64,000 nt of DNA from Sphingobium chlorophenolicum (GTDB taxonomy: Bacteria > Pseudomonadota > Alphaproteobacteria > Sphingomonadales > Sphingomonadaceae), in the NCBI RefSeq assembly GCF_000722875.1, contig NZ_JFHR01000023.1, forward strand, positions 1 through 64,000, read 5' to 3'. Positions 9,267-17,998 of this stretch are shown piece after piece; position 1 is the first letter of the stretch; the number at the start of each line of letters is the position of its first letter. The notes under the pieces were generated by a model. It saw only the letters and a list, made by a program, of their open reading frames with translations, did not search any database and was not told where the DNA came from. A program made the translations under genes and the position numbers.

Positions 9267-12047
9267 ATGACGACCCAATTCCGCCTGCCTGCGGCGCTCG
9301 CAATGTTGTGCGCCGTAGCGGCGCCGATCTCCGCCCTTGCCAAGGCCCCGGCGGCCAGGTCCGCTATCGCCGCCGATCCGCTGGCGAAGCTGACGCTCGA
9401 CATTCCCTATACGCGCATGGTGCTGAAGAACGGGCTGACGCTGATCGTGCATGAGGATCATTCCGCGCCGCTGGTCGCCACGAACATATGGTATCATGTC
9501 GGCTCGAAGGATGAGCCGAGGGGACGGACGGGCTTTGCCCATCTGTTCGAGCATCTGCTGTTCAACGGTTCGGAGAATTTCAACGACGATTTCTTCAAGG
9601 CGACGCAGAAGATCGGCGCGACCCGCCAGAATGGGACGACGAGCTGGGACCGGACGAATTATTTCGAGGTCGTCCCCAAAAATGCCCTGGACGCGATCCT
9701 GTGGCTGGAAAGCGACCGGATGGGGCATTTGCTGGGCGCGATCGACCAGACGCGGCTGGACGAGCAGCGCGCCGTCGTCAAGAATGAGAAGCGCCAGGGC
9801 GAAAACCGGCCCTATGCCAAGGCGCAGGAGATATTGATCCGTGCGTTGACGCCGCAGGGCCATCCCTATGACCATAATGTCATCGGGTCGATGGAGGATC
9901 TGAATGCCGCCAGCCTTGAGGATGTCCGCGCCTGGTTCAAAGGCTATTACGGGCCGTCCAACGCGGTGCTGACGCTATCGGGCGACATCACGCCCGGCGA
10001 GGCGCTGGCCAAGGTGGAGCGGTATTTCGGCGACATCGATCCGGGCCAGCCGGTCGCGCATCCCAAGGTCTGGCCGATCGACCGCACCGGCACTGTGCGC
10101 CAGACGGTGACCGATCGCGTCAGCCAGGCGCGGCTGATCCGGGCCTGGAACGTGTCGGACTATGGCGCGCCAGACACCAGCTATCTGGAGATATTGGCCG
10201 AGGTGCTGGCGGGCGACCGCAACAGCCGCCTGACGAAGCGGCTGGTGATCGACGAGCGGCGGGCGACCGAAGTGTCGGTCGGGGTCGACGATCGCGAGAT
10301 CGGGGGACAGTTCATCATCGACGTCATGATCCGCCCCGGCGAGGATGCGGCGCGGGTCGAGGCGGTGGTGGACGAGGAGTTGAAGCGCCTGATCGCGCAG
10401 GGACCGACCGCCGCCGAACTGCAACGCGTGCGCACGCGGCACGTCGCCAGTCAGGTGCGCGCCTTCGAGAGCATCTCCGCCAAGGCCGACCTTCTGTCCC
10501 AGAGCCAGACCTATCTGGGCGATCCCGGCGGCTGGAAGAACCGGTCCCGGCGCTTCCGCGAAGCGACCCCGGCGGAGGTGCAGGGCGCGGCGAAGAAATG
10601 GCTGAGCGACGGCGACCTCGTGCTGACATTCCTGCCATCCGGCGCGCTCGGCGCTTCGGCCCCTATCGAGCGCAAGGCCATGCCGCAGCCGGGCGCGATG
10701 GCTCCGGCGGTCTTTCCGGCGGTTGAGCGCGCGACGCTGGCCAACGGGCTTAAGCTTGTGGTGGCGCGGCGGGCCGAGGCTCCGATCGTCAGAATGTCCA
10801 TGCTGCTGAATACCGGCATCGCGCCGGACTTCGCCCGGATCGCGCCCGGCACCGGCAGTCTGGCGCTCGACCTGCTGGGCGAAGGCACGACGACGAGGAC
10901 CGGCGCGGAACTGACGGAAGCCTTCAATGCCCTGGGCGCGACCTTCTCGGCCTCAGGCGGCGGCGAGACGAGCCAGCTTTCGCTTTCCGCGATCAAGCCG
11001 ACATTGCCGCAGGCGCTGGCGCTTTACGCGGACATAATGATGCATCCCGCCTTCGCGCAAAGCGACATCGATCGCCTGAAGGCCCAGACCGTCGCGGATA
11101 TCGTTTCCGGGCGGGACAATCCGACCCGCATCGCATCCCGGCTTCTGCCGCGCCTCGCCTTCGGGGCGGACAGTCCCTATGGTCGGATGGTCACGGAGGA
11201 GTCGATCCAGTCGGTCGCCCGCGCCGATCTGGCGGCGTTCCACGATCGCTGGTTCCATCCCGATAATGCGACGCTGATCGTGGTCGGCGATACCAGCCTT
11301 GCCGAAATCCGTCCCCTGATAGAGGCCGCGTTCGCCGGTTGGACGGGCGCCGGTCGGGGCGGTGGCCACGCGCCGGAGCTTCTGACGCCGGTCGCTCCTC
11401 CGCTCACCAAGCCGGTCGTCTATCTGGTGGACAAGCCCGGCACGCCGCAGAGCGTGATCCAGGCTGTGACGGTAGCGCCGCCGCGCAAGGATGGCGACGA
11501 AATCCCGCGCGAGATTTTCAACATGGCCTTCGGCGGAGATTTCGTGTCCCGGCTCAACATGAAGCTGCGCGAGGAAAAGGGCTGGTCCTATGGTGCGCGC
11601 AGCCGATATTCCTCGGCACGCGGATCGCGGCTGTTCTCGGCGGGTGGATCGGTTCAGACGGACAAGACCGCGGAAGCGATGGTCGAGACGGCAAAGCTGC
11701 TGACCGGGCTTGCGGAAAGCCAGCCGATCACCGCGACGGAACTCGCCAATGTGCAGGGTTCGATGACGCTCAGCCTGGCCAGCGAATGGTCGAGCGGCGG
11801 CCGGATCGTGGCCTATCTGGTCGATCAGAGTGTCAATGCCCTGCCCGATAATTATTATGCGCATTATGACGCCCGCGTGAAGGCGCAGACCCTGGTCGCG
11901 GTGAACGAGGTGGCGCGATCGGTCGGCACGGCGGTTCCGATCTGGGTCGTGGTGGGCGACCGCTCCCAGATCGAGGCCAAGGTGCGCGCCACGGGATTGG
12001 GCGAGGTGCGCGTGATCGATGCCGACGGGAAGGCCGTCCTTCCCTGA
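9267..12047 (+). CDS. Two-domain M16 family zinc metalloprotease
   Basis: 926 residues. A signal peptide (LPAALAMLCAVAAPISALA) predicts export. The zinc motif HLFEH is at residues 92-96, followed by RLDEQRAVVKNEKR carrying the distal glutamate. A second M16 domain begins near residue 490 (ERATLANGLKLVVARRAEAP) and ends with the NMKLREEKGWSYGARSRYSS signature region. It is a different subfamily from the protease at 1086-4034, so the island encodes two non-redundant clamshell proteases. ATG 9267 is chosen because an upstream in-frame ATG at 9207 would place the signal peptide internally. It lies 152 bases after the receptor gene in the same direction and closes the island. Confidence 0.88.
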   Translation: MTTQFRLPAALAMLCAVAAPISALAKAPAARSAIAADPLAKLTLDIPYTRMVLKNGLTLIVHEDHSAPLVATNIWYHVGSKDEPRGRTGFAHLFEHLLFNGSENFNDDFFKATQKIGATRQNGTTSWDRTNYFEVVPKNALDAILWLESDRMGHLLGAIDQTRLDEQRAVVKNEKRQGENRPYAKAQEILIRALTPQGHPYDHNVIGSMEDLNAASLEDVRAWFKGYYGPSNAVLTLSGDITPGEALAKVERYFGDIDPGQPVAHPKVWPIDRTGTVRQTVTDRVSQARLIRAWNVSDYGAPDTSYLEILAEVLAGDRNSRLTKRLVIDERRATEVSVGVDDREIGGQFIIDVMIRPGEDAARVEAVVDEELKRLIAQGPTAAELQRVRTRHVASQVRAFESISAKADLLSQSQTYLGDPGGWKNRSRRFREATPAEVQGAAKKWLSDGDLVLTFLPSGALGASAPIERKAMPQPGAMAPAVFPAVERATLANGLKLVVARRAEAPIVRMSMLLNTGIAPDFARIAPGTGSLALDLLGEGTTTRTGAELTEAFNALGATFSASGGGETSQLSLSAIKPTLPQALALYADIMMHPAFAQSDIDRLKAQTVADIVSGRDNPTRIASRLLPRLAFGADSPYGRMVTEESIQSVARADLAAFHDRWFHPDNATLIVVGDTSLAEIRPLIEAAFAGWTGAGRGGGHAPELLTPVAPPLTKPVVYLVDKPGTPQSVIQAVTVAPPRKDGDEIPREIFNMAFGGDFVSRLNMKLREEKGWSYGARSRYSSARGSRLFSAGGSVQTDKTAEAMVETAKLLTGLAESQPITATELANVQGSMTLSLASEWSSGGRIVAYLVDQSVNALPDNYYAHYDARVKAQTLVAVNEVARSVGTAVPIWVVVGDRSQIEAKVRATGLGEVRVIDADGKAVLP

Positions 12048-12093
12048 ACAGGGGGGGCCAGGGTTCGGTGCGCTCCATCGCCCTGGCCGTTCA
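12044..12093 (+). terminator. Stem-loop at end of the M16 island
   Basis: An inner stem GGCCAGGG (12056-12063) pairs with CCCTGGCC (12081-12088), and outer TGAAC/GTTCA extend it. It lies directly after the second M16 stop, between convergent genes, and could terminate in both directions. No obvious T-run is present. Confidence 0.5.
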
Positions 12094-12142
12094 TGCAGGC
12101 GATAGAACCGGGAAATTTGATGCTGCCGCGCGGGCCGAGCCT

Positions 12143-13129
12143 CTATTCGAACTCGATCGTCTCCGCCGGGCGCAACGCCGGGAAGCGATCCGGCGCTATG
12201 CCGCGGGCCGCCAGTCCGGCAGCCAGGCGGGCTGCGGGCTCTTCCCAGGGTTCGTCGGTCAGCTTGAAGGTGCCCCAATGGATGCCGAGGGCGTTCCGCG
12301 CATCGAGGTCCAGCATGATCTGGATCGCCTCCTCCGGATCGCTATGCTGCGCGGACATGAACCATCGCGGATCATAGGCGCCGATGGGCAGAATGGCGAG
12401 ATCGGGCGAACCGAAGCGCGCCCGCAGATCGCGGAAGATCGCGCCGGTGCCATAGCCGGTGTCGCCTGCGAAATAGATGAGCCTGCCTTTGGCGCGCAGC
12501 ATGAAGCCGCCCCACAACGCCATCCGCCTGTCCCCCGGACCGCGGGAAGACCAATGGAGGGCGGGCACGATATGCGCTTCCACGCCGGGCGCTATCGTGA
12601 AGCGGTCGAACCAGTCGCCCGCCTCGACCCGCGCTTTGGGGATGTGCCGATGGACGATGCTGTCATTGCCCAGCGGCGTGATGATGGGCGGATTGCGCCG
12701 CGCCTGCAACGCCCGCAGGGTGGGGATGTCGAGATGGTCGTAATGATTGTGGGACAGCAGGATCGCGTCGATCGGCGGCAGGTCGTCCATGGCGATGCCC
12801 GGCGCGGTCACGCGGCGCGGCCCTGCGAAGGAAAGCGGGCTGGCGCGGTCGGACCAGACGGGATCGGTCAGGATGTTCACGCCGCCTGTCTGGATCAGAA
12901 GCGTGGCGTGGCCGACCATGGTGACGCGCAATCCCTCTACGCGGGTATCGGGGATGATAGGGGAGACCGGGACCGATTGGGGCCATTGCGTCCTGGGCGC
13001 TTCCCGATGCCAGCGGAGCAGATCGCGCAAGGACCGGTCCGTTTCCGGCTCCCCGCGTGGGTTCAGGAAGCGAAGCCCGTCGAAGTGGCCGCTGACGGGG
13101 CCGTCATAATAGCGGTTCCGGCGCGGCAT
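12143..13129 (-). CDS. MBL-fold metallo-hydrolase (UlaG / NAPE-PLD-like)
   Basis: 328 residues. The metal motif HNHYDH (H127, H129, D131, H132) is preceded by MVGHATLLIQTGGVNILTDP, the UlaG/NAPE-PLD-type N-terminal strand pair. Further ligands are likely in HWSSRGPGDR and FAGDTGYG. There is no signal peptide, so it is probably cytoplasmic. Such proteins hydrolyse phosphodiester, lactone or related bonds; the substrate cannot be read from the sequence. It converges on the M16 protease gene and is about 130 bases downstream of the secretion operon in the same direction, so it may be an independent gene. Confidence 0.85.
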   Translation of the reverse strand: MPRRNRYYDGPVSGHFDGLRFLNPRGEPETDRSLRDLLRWHREAPRTQWPQSVPVSPIIPDTRVEGLRVTMVGHATLLIQTGGVNILTDPVWSDRASPLSFAGPRRVTAPGIAMDDLPPIDAILLSHNHYDHLDIPTLRALQARRNPPIITPLGNDSIVHRHIPKARVEAGDWFDRFTIAPGVEAHIVPALHWSSRGPGDRRMALWGGFMLRAKGRLIYFAGDTGYGTGAIFRDLRARFGSPDLAILPIGAYDPRWFMSAQHSDPEEAIQIMLDLDARNALGIHWGTFKLTDEPWEEPAARLAAGLAARGIAPDRFPALRPAETIEFE

Positions 13130-13258
13130 TCAGCGATGATTTCCGGTTGCCGCGCTGGCGATGATGGTCTTCGTCATCGCGGCTATTTAGTGCGGGATGA
13201 CGGAAGTTGAAGTCCTTGCAGGCCATTGGCGATGCCGGCAAGTCCATAAATGACATGG

Positions 13259-14449
13259 TCAATTGAGCCGCGCTTTCAGCAGGGGGCGGAGCAGATAGTT
13301 GAGCACGCTGCGCTTGCCGCTCAATATGTCCACCTCCGCCACCATGCCGGGGATGATCGGCAGCGTCTCATTTCCTTTTTTGAGTTGGCGGCCGTCGGTG
13401 CGGATCAGGACCTGATAATAGGATTCCTTGCCGTGGGGGGTCTGTTCCTCGATCGTGTCGGCGCTGATCTGTTCCAGCGTGCCCTGCAGATCGCCGTAGA
13501 CGGTATAGTCATAGGCGGTGATCTTCACCTTGGCGGGCATGCCGGGGACCAGGAAGGCGACGTCGCGGGGCTTGATCCGGGCCTCCACCAGCAGCCGTTC
13601 CTCGACCGGGATCACTTCCATGATCGCCTCGCCCGGCTGGATCACGCCGCCCTTGGTGTTGATGATGATCTTGTTCACGCGGCCCCGCACCGGGGAGAGT
13701 ATCTGGGTGCGGCGAAGCTGGTCGTCGCGCTGCCGCACGATGGGTTCCAGCGCGCTCAGATCGGCCTTTTTCTTCGAAAGTTCGGTATAGGATTCCTGCG
13801 CGTAGGTGCTGCGGATTTCGGCCAGCTTGCCTTTCAGCGTCGCCACTTCCTGGCTGAGTTTCAGCGCTTCCATCTCGCTCACCATGTTGCGGGCGACGAG
13901 CGGGCGCAGGATCGCAAGCTGGCTTTCGGCGATGCCGATCTGCTGGGCGATGGAGCCGGTGGTTTCGGCCAGTTTCTCCCGGCGCGAGCGGAAAAGTTCG
14001 GTTTCGGTGCGGGCCACCGATCCGCCGGGGTCGATGCCCGCCGGGAAGGTGATCGCGCCGCGGCCCAGCACCTCCGCCTCCAGCCGGGCGACTGTCGCCT
14101 TCAACCCGGCCGCTTGGTTGGAGGATTCGGCATAATTGGTTTCGAAGCGCGTGGGGTCTAGCTGCACCAGCGGCTGGCCGACATTCACCAGATCGCCTTC
14201 CTTGACCAGCAGGGCGCCCAATATGCCGCCCTCCAGGCTCTGGATCTTCTGTTCGCGGCTGAAGGGCACCACCCGCCCTTCGCCCCGCGTCACCTGATCC
14301 AGCTTCGCCCAGGCGGCCCAGCCGATGAACAGGATGAGGCAGCCGAACATCACCCACAGCGCTAGGCGGGAGCGGGGATGGACGTCGGCGGCGAAGGGAT
14401 CGGCCAGTTCGCGCCGCAGCCGTTCGGGCGCCGTCAGGCTAACGCGCAT
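13259..14449 (-). CDS. Type I secretion membrane fusion protein (HlyD/LapC family)
   Basis: 396 residues. It has a short cytoplasmic N-terminus, one transmembrane helix at about 29-48 (LALWVMFGCLILFIGWAAWA), a lipoyl half-motif (EGGILGALLVKEGDLVNVGQ), long coiled-coil arms, and the C-terminal HlyD signature region (PIIPGMVAEVDILSGKRSVL, YLLRPL). ATG 14449 is chosen because AAGGAGG lies six bases upstream; it overlaps the ABC gene's end by 11 bases. It links the inner-membrane ABC transporter to the TolC-like channel and is the last gene of the adhesin export operon. Confidence 0.92.
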   Translation of the reverse strand: MRVSLTAPERLRRELADPFAADVHPRSRLALWVMFGCLILFIGWAAWAKLDQVTRGEGRVVPFSREQKIQSLEGGILGALLVKEGDLVNVGQPLVQLDPTRFETNYAESSNQAAGLKATVARLEAEVLGRGAITFPAGIDPGGSVARTETELFRSRREKLAETTGSIAQQIGIAESQLAILRPLVARNMVSEMEALKLSQEVATLKGKLAEIRSTYAQESYTELSKKKADLSALEPIVRQRDDQLRRTQILSPVRGRVNKIIINTKGGVIQPGEAIMEVIPVEERLLVEARIKPRDVAFLVPGMPAKVKITAYDYTVYGDLQGTLEQISADTIEEQTPHGKESYYQVLIRTDGRQLKKGNETLPIIPGMVAEVDILSGKRSVLNYLLRPLLKARLN

Positions 14450-16640
14450 CGCTTCCTCCTTCATTGGCAGGGGTAGCATTGGCCGGGGCCGCATTGGCCG
14501 GACCTGTCCGGACCTGATCGCCGGAGACGATGCCGTCGAGCGGCCCGTCCATGACCACCCGGCCATGGCGCAGCACCACGGCCCGGTCGACGAGCGCGAG
14601 CAGGCTGCGCTTGTGCGTGGTGGCGATCAGCGTGCGGCTGCCCAGCCAGCCTTGCAGATAGTCGATCACGTGATTTTCGCTGGCCTGGTCGAAAAAGGCG
14701 GTCGGTTCGTCCAGCAGCACGATCTGCGGGTCCTGGAGCAGCAGCCGGGCGAGGCCCACCGCCTGACGCTGACCGCCGGAAAGGCTGGCGCTGCCCTGGA
14801 TCGGCGCGTCCAGCCCCAGCGGATTGGCCCGGACGAACGCGCCCAGCCCGACCGCGTCGAGCGCGTCGAACAGTTCGGCATCGCCCAGCGCCGCCCCGGA
14901 CAGGTTCAGATTGTCGCGCAGCGTGCCGTGCAGCAGCGCCACGTCCTGCGGCAGATAGCCGATGGCGTGGCGACGGTCGGCCGGATCGATGGTGTGGAGG
15001 TTGACGTCGTCCAGCAATATGCGGCCCGAAGCCGTATCGCCCAGCCCGGACAGCAGCCTGAGCAGCGAGGATTTGCCCGCGCCGTTGCCGCCCAGCAGCG
15101 CCACCCGCTCGCCCGCGCCGATGGACAGGGCGCCGACATGCACGACCGGCGGATTGTCGCCATATTGCAGCGTCACTTCCTCCAGCCGGAAGGCGCCCGC
15201 CAGCTTTTCCTTGCGGACGAACGCCTTGCCCGCCGGTCGTTCGACCGGCGAGGCCATGAGCTGGTCCAGCCCCTCCATCGCGACGCGGACATGCTGCCAG
15301 CGGCCGAGGATCGACGCCGCCTGCGACATGGGCGCGATGCCCCGCGACGACAGGATCGAACAGGCGACCAGCGCGCCCATCGTCATGTCGCCGGTGCTGA
15401 TCCGGTAGACGCCGAACAGGATGACGCCGACATAGCCAAGCTGCTGCACCAGCGTGGCGCCGTAGCTGAGCATCGCGGTCAGCGTGGCGGTGCGGCTGGC
15501 GGTGCCCGCGAGTTCGGCGGTCAGATTTTCCCACATATGCAGGGCGCGGCCTTCGCCCCGCGCCGCCTTCAGCGTTTCGAGATTTTCGATGGATTCGAGC
15601 AGGATCGAATTCTTGACCGCGCCTTCGCGCAGGTTGCGGCGGGACAGCGCCCCCAGCTTGCGCTGGCTGAGCATGCCCGGCAGCACGATCAGCAGGATCG
15701 CCGCGACCGGCACCCAGACGATGGGTCCGCCCAGCAGCGCGATCAGCGCCAGGAACACCAGCACGAAGGGCAGGTCGCTGATCACCGCCGCGCTCGACGC
15801 GGTGAAGAATTCGCGGACCGATTCGAATTCGCGTATCTGGGTGCTGAACGCGCCGAGCGAGGGCGGCTTGGCGGCGAGCCGGGTGTTCAGAACCCGTTCG
15901 AAAAGCTGGGAGGAGAGGCGGAGGTCCAGCCGCTTGCCCATCGTATCGAGCAGATGCGCCCGCAGCACGCGCAGCACCGCTTCGAACAGCAGCGCCAGGC
16001 CGACGCCGCTGGCGAGAATCCACAAGGTATCGAACGCCGCGTTCGGCACCACGCGGTCATAGACCTGCATCGCGAACAGCGCCGATCCGATGGCGAGCAG
16101 GTTCGCCATCATCGCCGCCAGCGCCACCTCCAGATAGTCGCGGCGATAGTTTTTGAGCGTGCCGAAGAACCAGTGTTTGCCCTCGGCCTGGGCGAAGGCG
16201 CCTGCGCGGCCGTCCGCCCGGTAGCGCGGCTTGGCGAAGATCGCGGTGCCTTCGTAGAAAAAGGCGAGGTCGGCCCGGTCGAACCGTTGCTGGCCGCCGC
16301 CGCTGCCCGGCAGCAGCAGGTCGGCGCCGTCCGCGTCCAGCCCGGCCAGCACCGCCCAGTCGCCGTTCCGCAACAGGATCAGCGCGGGCAGCAGATAGGG
16401 TTCGACCTGCGCCAGATCGAACGGCGCCACGCGCGCGGCGACGTCGATGCGGCGCAGGGCGCGGGGCACCATCGCCACCGGCAGCCGCCCCTGTTCCAGC
16501 GGCATGCCGTCGCCCAGTTCGGCCGCGTTGGTGGCGCGCCCCAGTTCGCGGCAGAGCAGCACCAGCCCCTCGCGCAGCGGATCGAGCCGGGGCGCGACCG
16601 TGGCGGGCGGGAGAATGGGTTCGGAAATCGCCGTCGCCAT
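14439..16640 (-). CDS. Type I secretion permease/ATPase (LapB-like ABC exporter)
   Basis: 733 residues from ATG 16640, one base overlapping the preceding stop. The N-terminal 120 residues look like a C39-like domain without a clear catalytic cysteine-histidine pair, as in RTX/LapB exporters that do not cleave their cargo. Six-helix ABC membrane domain spans about 160-450. The nucleotide-binding domain has Walker A GGNGAGKSS (K523), signature LSGGQRQ, Walker B IVLLDEPT and an H-loop TTHK. The C-terminus has an AANATPAN-type low-complexity tail. It should drive secretion of the adhesin encoded upstream. Confidence 0.93.
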   Translation of the reverse strand: MATAISEPILPPATVAPRLDPLREGLVLLCRELGRATNAAELGDGMPLEQGRLPVAMVPRALRRIDVAARVAPFDLAQVEPYLLPALILLRNGDWAVLAGLDADGADLLLPGSGGGQQRFDRADLAFFYEGTAIFAKPRYRADGRAGAFAQAEGKHWFFGTLKNYRRDYLEVALAAMMANLLAIGSALFAMQVYDRVVPNAAFDTLWILASGVGLALLFEAVLRVLRAHLLDTMGKRLDLRLSSQLFERVLNTRLAAKPPSLGAFSTQIREFESVREFFTASSAAVISDLPFVLVFLALIALLGGPIVWVPVAAILLIVLPGMLSQRKLGALSRRNLREGAVKNSILLESIENLETLKAARGEGRALHMWENLTAELAGTASRTATLTAMLSYGATLVQQLGYVGVILFGVYRISTGDMTMGALVACSILSSRGIAPMSQAASILGRWQHVRVAMEGLDQLMASPVERPAGKAFVRKEKLAGAFRLEEVTLQYGDNPPVVHVGALSIGAGERVALLGGNGAGKSSLLRLLSGLGDTASGRILLDDVNLHTIDPADRRHAIGYLPQDVALLHGTLRDNLNLSGAALGDAELFDALDAVGLGAFVRANPLGLDAPIQGSASLSGGQRQAVGLARLLLQDPQIVLLDEPTAFFDQASENHVIDYLQGWLGSRTLIATTHKRSLLALVDRAVVLRHGRVVMDGPLDGIVSGDQVRTGPANAAPANATPANEGGSDAR

Positions 16641-17932
16641 CAATAAAGTCCCTTTTCCAGCAGGTCCCCGACCAGGCCGAGCTTGGCGGCCGCCCGATAT
16701 TCGTCGCGCAGCCGGTCGATGCGCGCGCTGATAAGCTGGCGCTGCGCCTCGAACCGTTCGCGGCGGGCATTGAGCAGGTCGATCAGGTCGCGGCGGCCGG
16801 CTCGGAACTGTTCCAGATAGGTCACGCCGAGGTCGGTGGAGGCGCTGACCTGCGCCTCCAGCATCTCCTGCCGTCCGCGCAGCATGGTCGCGTGATCGAG
16901 CAGGGTCCGCAATTCGCGGCGCAATTCGCGGCTGGTGGTCGCCTCGTTCCAGATCGCGGCCTGGATGCGTTGTTGCGCGCCCTTGGGCCGCAGGAAGCTG
17001 GAGATGCCCTGGAAATTGGAGCGGAGGCGTAGCGCCACCGTCGCATCGTCGACCGGCGTGCCGCCAATGTCGCGGCGGGTCATCGATCCTTCCAGATTGA
17101 GTTGGGGCAGCATCTCTGCGCGGGCCTGCCGCAATTTGGCCTCGGCCGATCGCGTACCCTCCGTCATGGCGCGATAGGCGGGGGATTCCTCGATCAGCTT
17201 TTGCAGGTCGTTACGGGCGATATAGGCCGCGACCGAGGCGGGTGACGGATCGGAAAGCCCGTCGGCTTCCTCCCCCACCAGCAGCAGATATTCGTGATGG
17301 GCATTGTCGAGCGTGCCCTGTTCGATCGCAAGCTGTTCGCGGGCGCGGGCCAGTTCCAGCCCGGCGCGGTCGGGTTCGCTGCGGTCGCTATAGCGGCCTT
17401 CGCTGCGCGCCGCAGTCATGCGCCAGATATCCTCCAGATCGGCGATATGCGTCTGGAGACCCGCCACCTGGCGCTGGGTGACGAGGATGTCCAGATAGAC
17501 CTCCACGATGGAGAGGGCGACCTCCTCCCGCTTCTGCCGCAGCTTTTCGGAGAGTTGGCGGCGGACGGCGCGGCCATCGGCCACCGCGCTCTTCGTGCGG
17601 CCCCAGTCGTAGAGCATCTGGCTGGCGACGACGTCATAGGCGATGCCGTCCAGCCTGAACGATTGCGGGCCGCCCGACACGGAGACCGAGGGATAATAGC
17701 CGCTGCCCGCGATGGAGACATCGGTGCCTGCCGCGGATTCCTCGGCCTTGCCCGCGCGCAGTTCGGGGTTGATCGCCAGCCCCTTGCGCACTGCCTGCTC
17801 GACCGTGGTGGGGGCGGCGATGGCCGGGAAGGCGGCGGACAGCAGGATGGATGCCCAGCCGAGCCGGATCTTCCGGCCCCGCCGACGTTGCTTGCGCGGG
17901 GAGGACGGCCCCGCATCTTCTTTGTGCGGCAT
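16640..17932 (-). CDS. TolC-family outer membrane channel of the type I secretion system
   Basis: 430 residues. A basic N-terminus (about 15-22) and hydrophobic IRLGWASILLSAAFPAIA form the signal peptide. The mature part begins APTTVEQAVRKGLAINPELR and shows the duplicated outer-membrane-efflux repeats with long helices (LRQKREEVALSIVEVYLDIL, FRAGRRDLIDLLNARRERFE). This is the LapE/AggA-type TolC homologue usually encoded with large RTX adhesins. It lies between the adhesin gene and the ABC gene, all on the minus strand. Confidence 0.92.
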   Translation of the reverse strand: MPHKEDAGPSSPRKQRRRGRKIRLGWASILLSAAFPAIAAPTTVEQAVRKGLAINPELRAGKAEESAAGTDVSIAGSGYYPSVSVSGGPQSFRLDGIAYDVVASQMLYDWGRTKSAVADGRAVRRQLSEKLRQKREEVALSIVEVYLDILVTQRQVAGLQTHIADLEDIWRMTAARSEGRYSDRSEPDRAGLELARAREQLAIEQGTLDNAHHEYLLLVGEEADGLSDPSPASVAAYIARNDLQKLIEESPAYRAMTEGTRSAEAKLRQARAEMLPQLNLEGSMTRRDIGGTPVDDATVALRLRSNFQGISSFLRPKGAQQRIQAAIWNEATTSRELRRELRTLLDHATMLRGRQEMLEAQVSASTDLGVTYLEQFRAGRRDLIDLLNARRERFEAQRQLISARIDRLRDEYRAAAKLGLVGDLLEKGLY

Positions 17933-17947
17933 AATCTTCTTCGATGG

Positions 17948-17978
17948 CGGGGGATGGAAGGAAAGCTTCCATCCCCCG
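17948..17978 (-). terminator. Strong hairpin between adhesin and exporter genes
   Basis: A 13-bp perfect stem (17948-17960 with 17966-17978) with a 5-base loop sits in the 66-base gap between the adhesin stop and the tolC-like start. On the minus strand no T-run follows, so it is more likely an attenuator or 3'-end stabiliser that lets adhesin mRNA exceed exporter mRNA. Confidence 0.6.
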
Positions 17979-17998
17979 ATGACAGGCTTCGGCCCGGA

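Noticed and set aside
1086-12047. Lasso peptide gene cluster
   Set aside because: Sphingomonad lasso clusters also carry FecI/FecR and a TonB receptor, but no precursor, B/C maturation enzymes or isopeptidase is seen here; the proteases are M16.
12068-13210. Plus-strand open frame of 380 codons
   Set aside because: It lies opposite the MBL-fold hydrolase, which has a complete metal motif, and it has no domain of its own.
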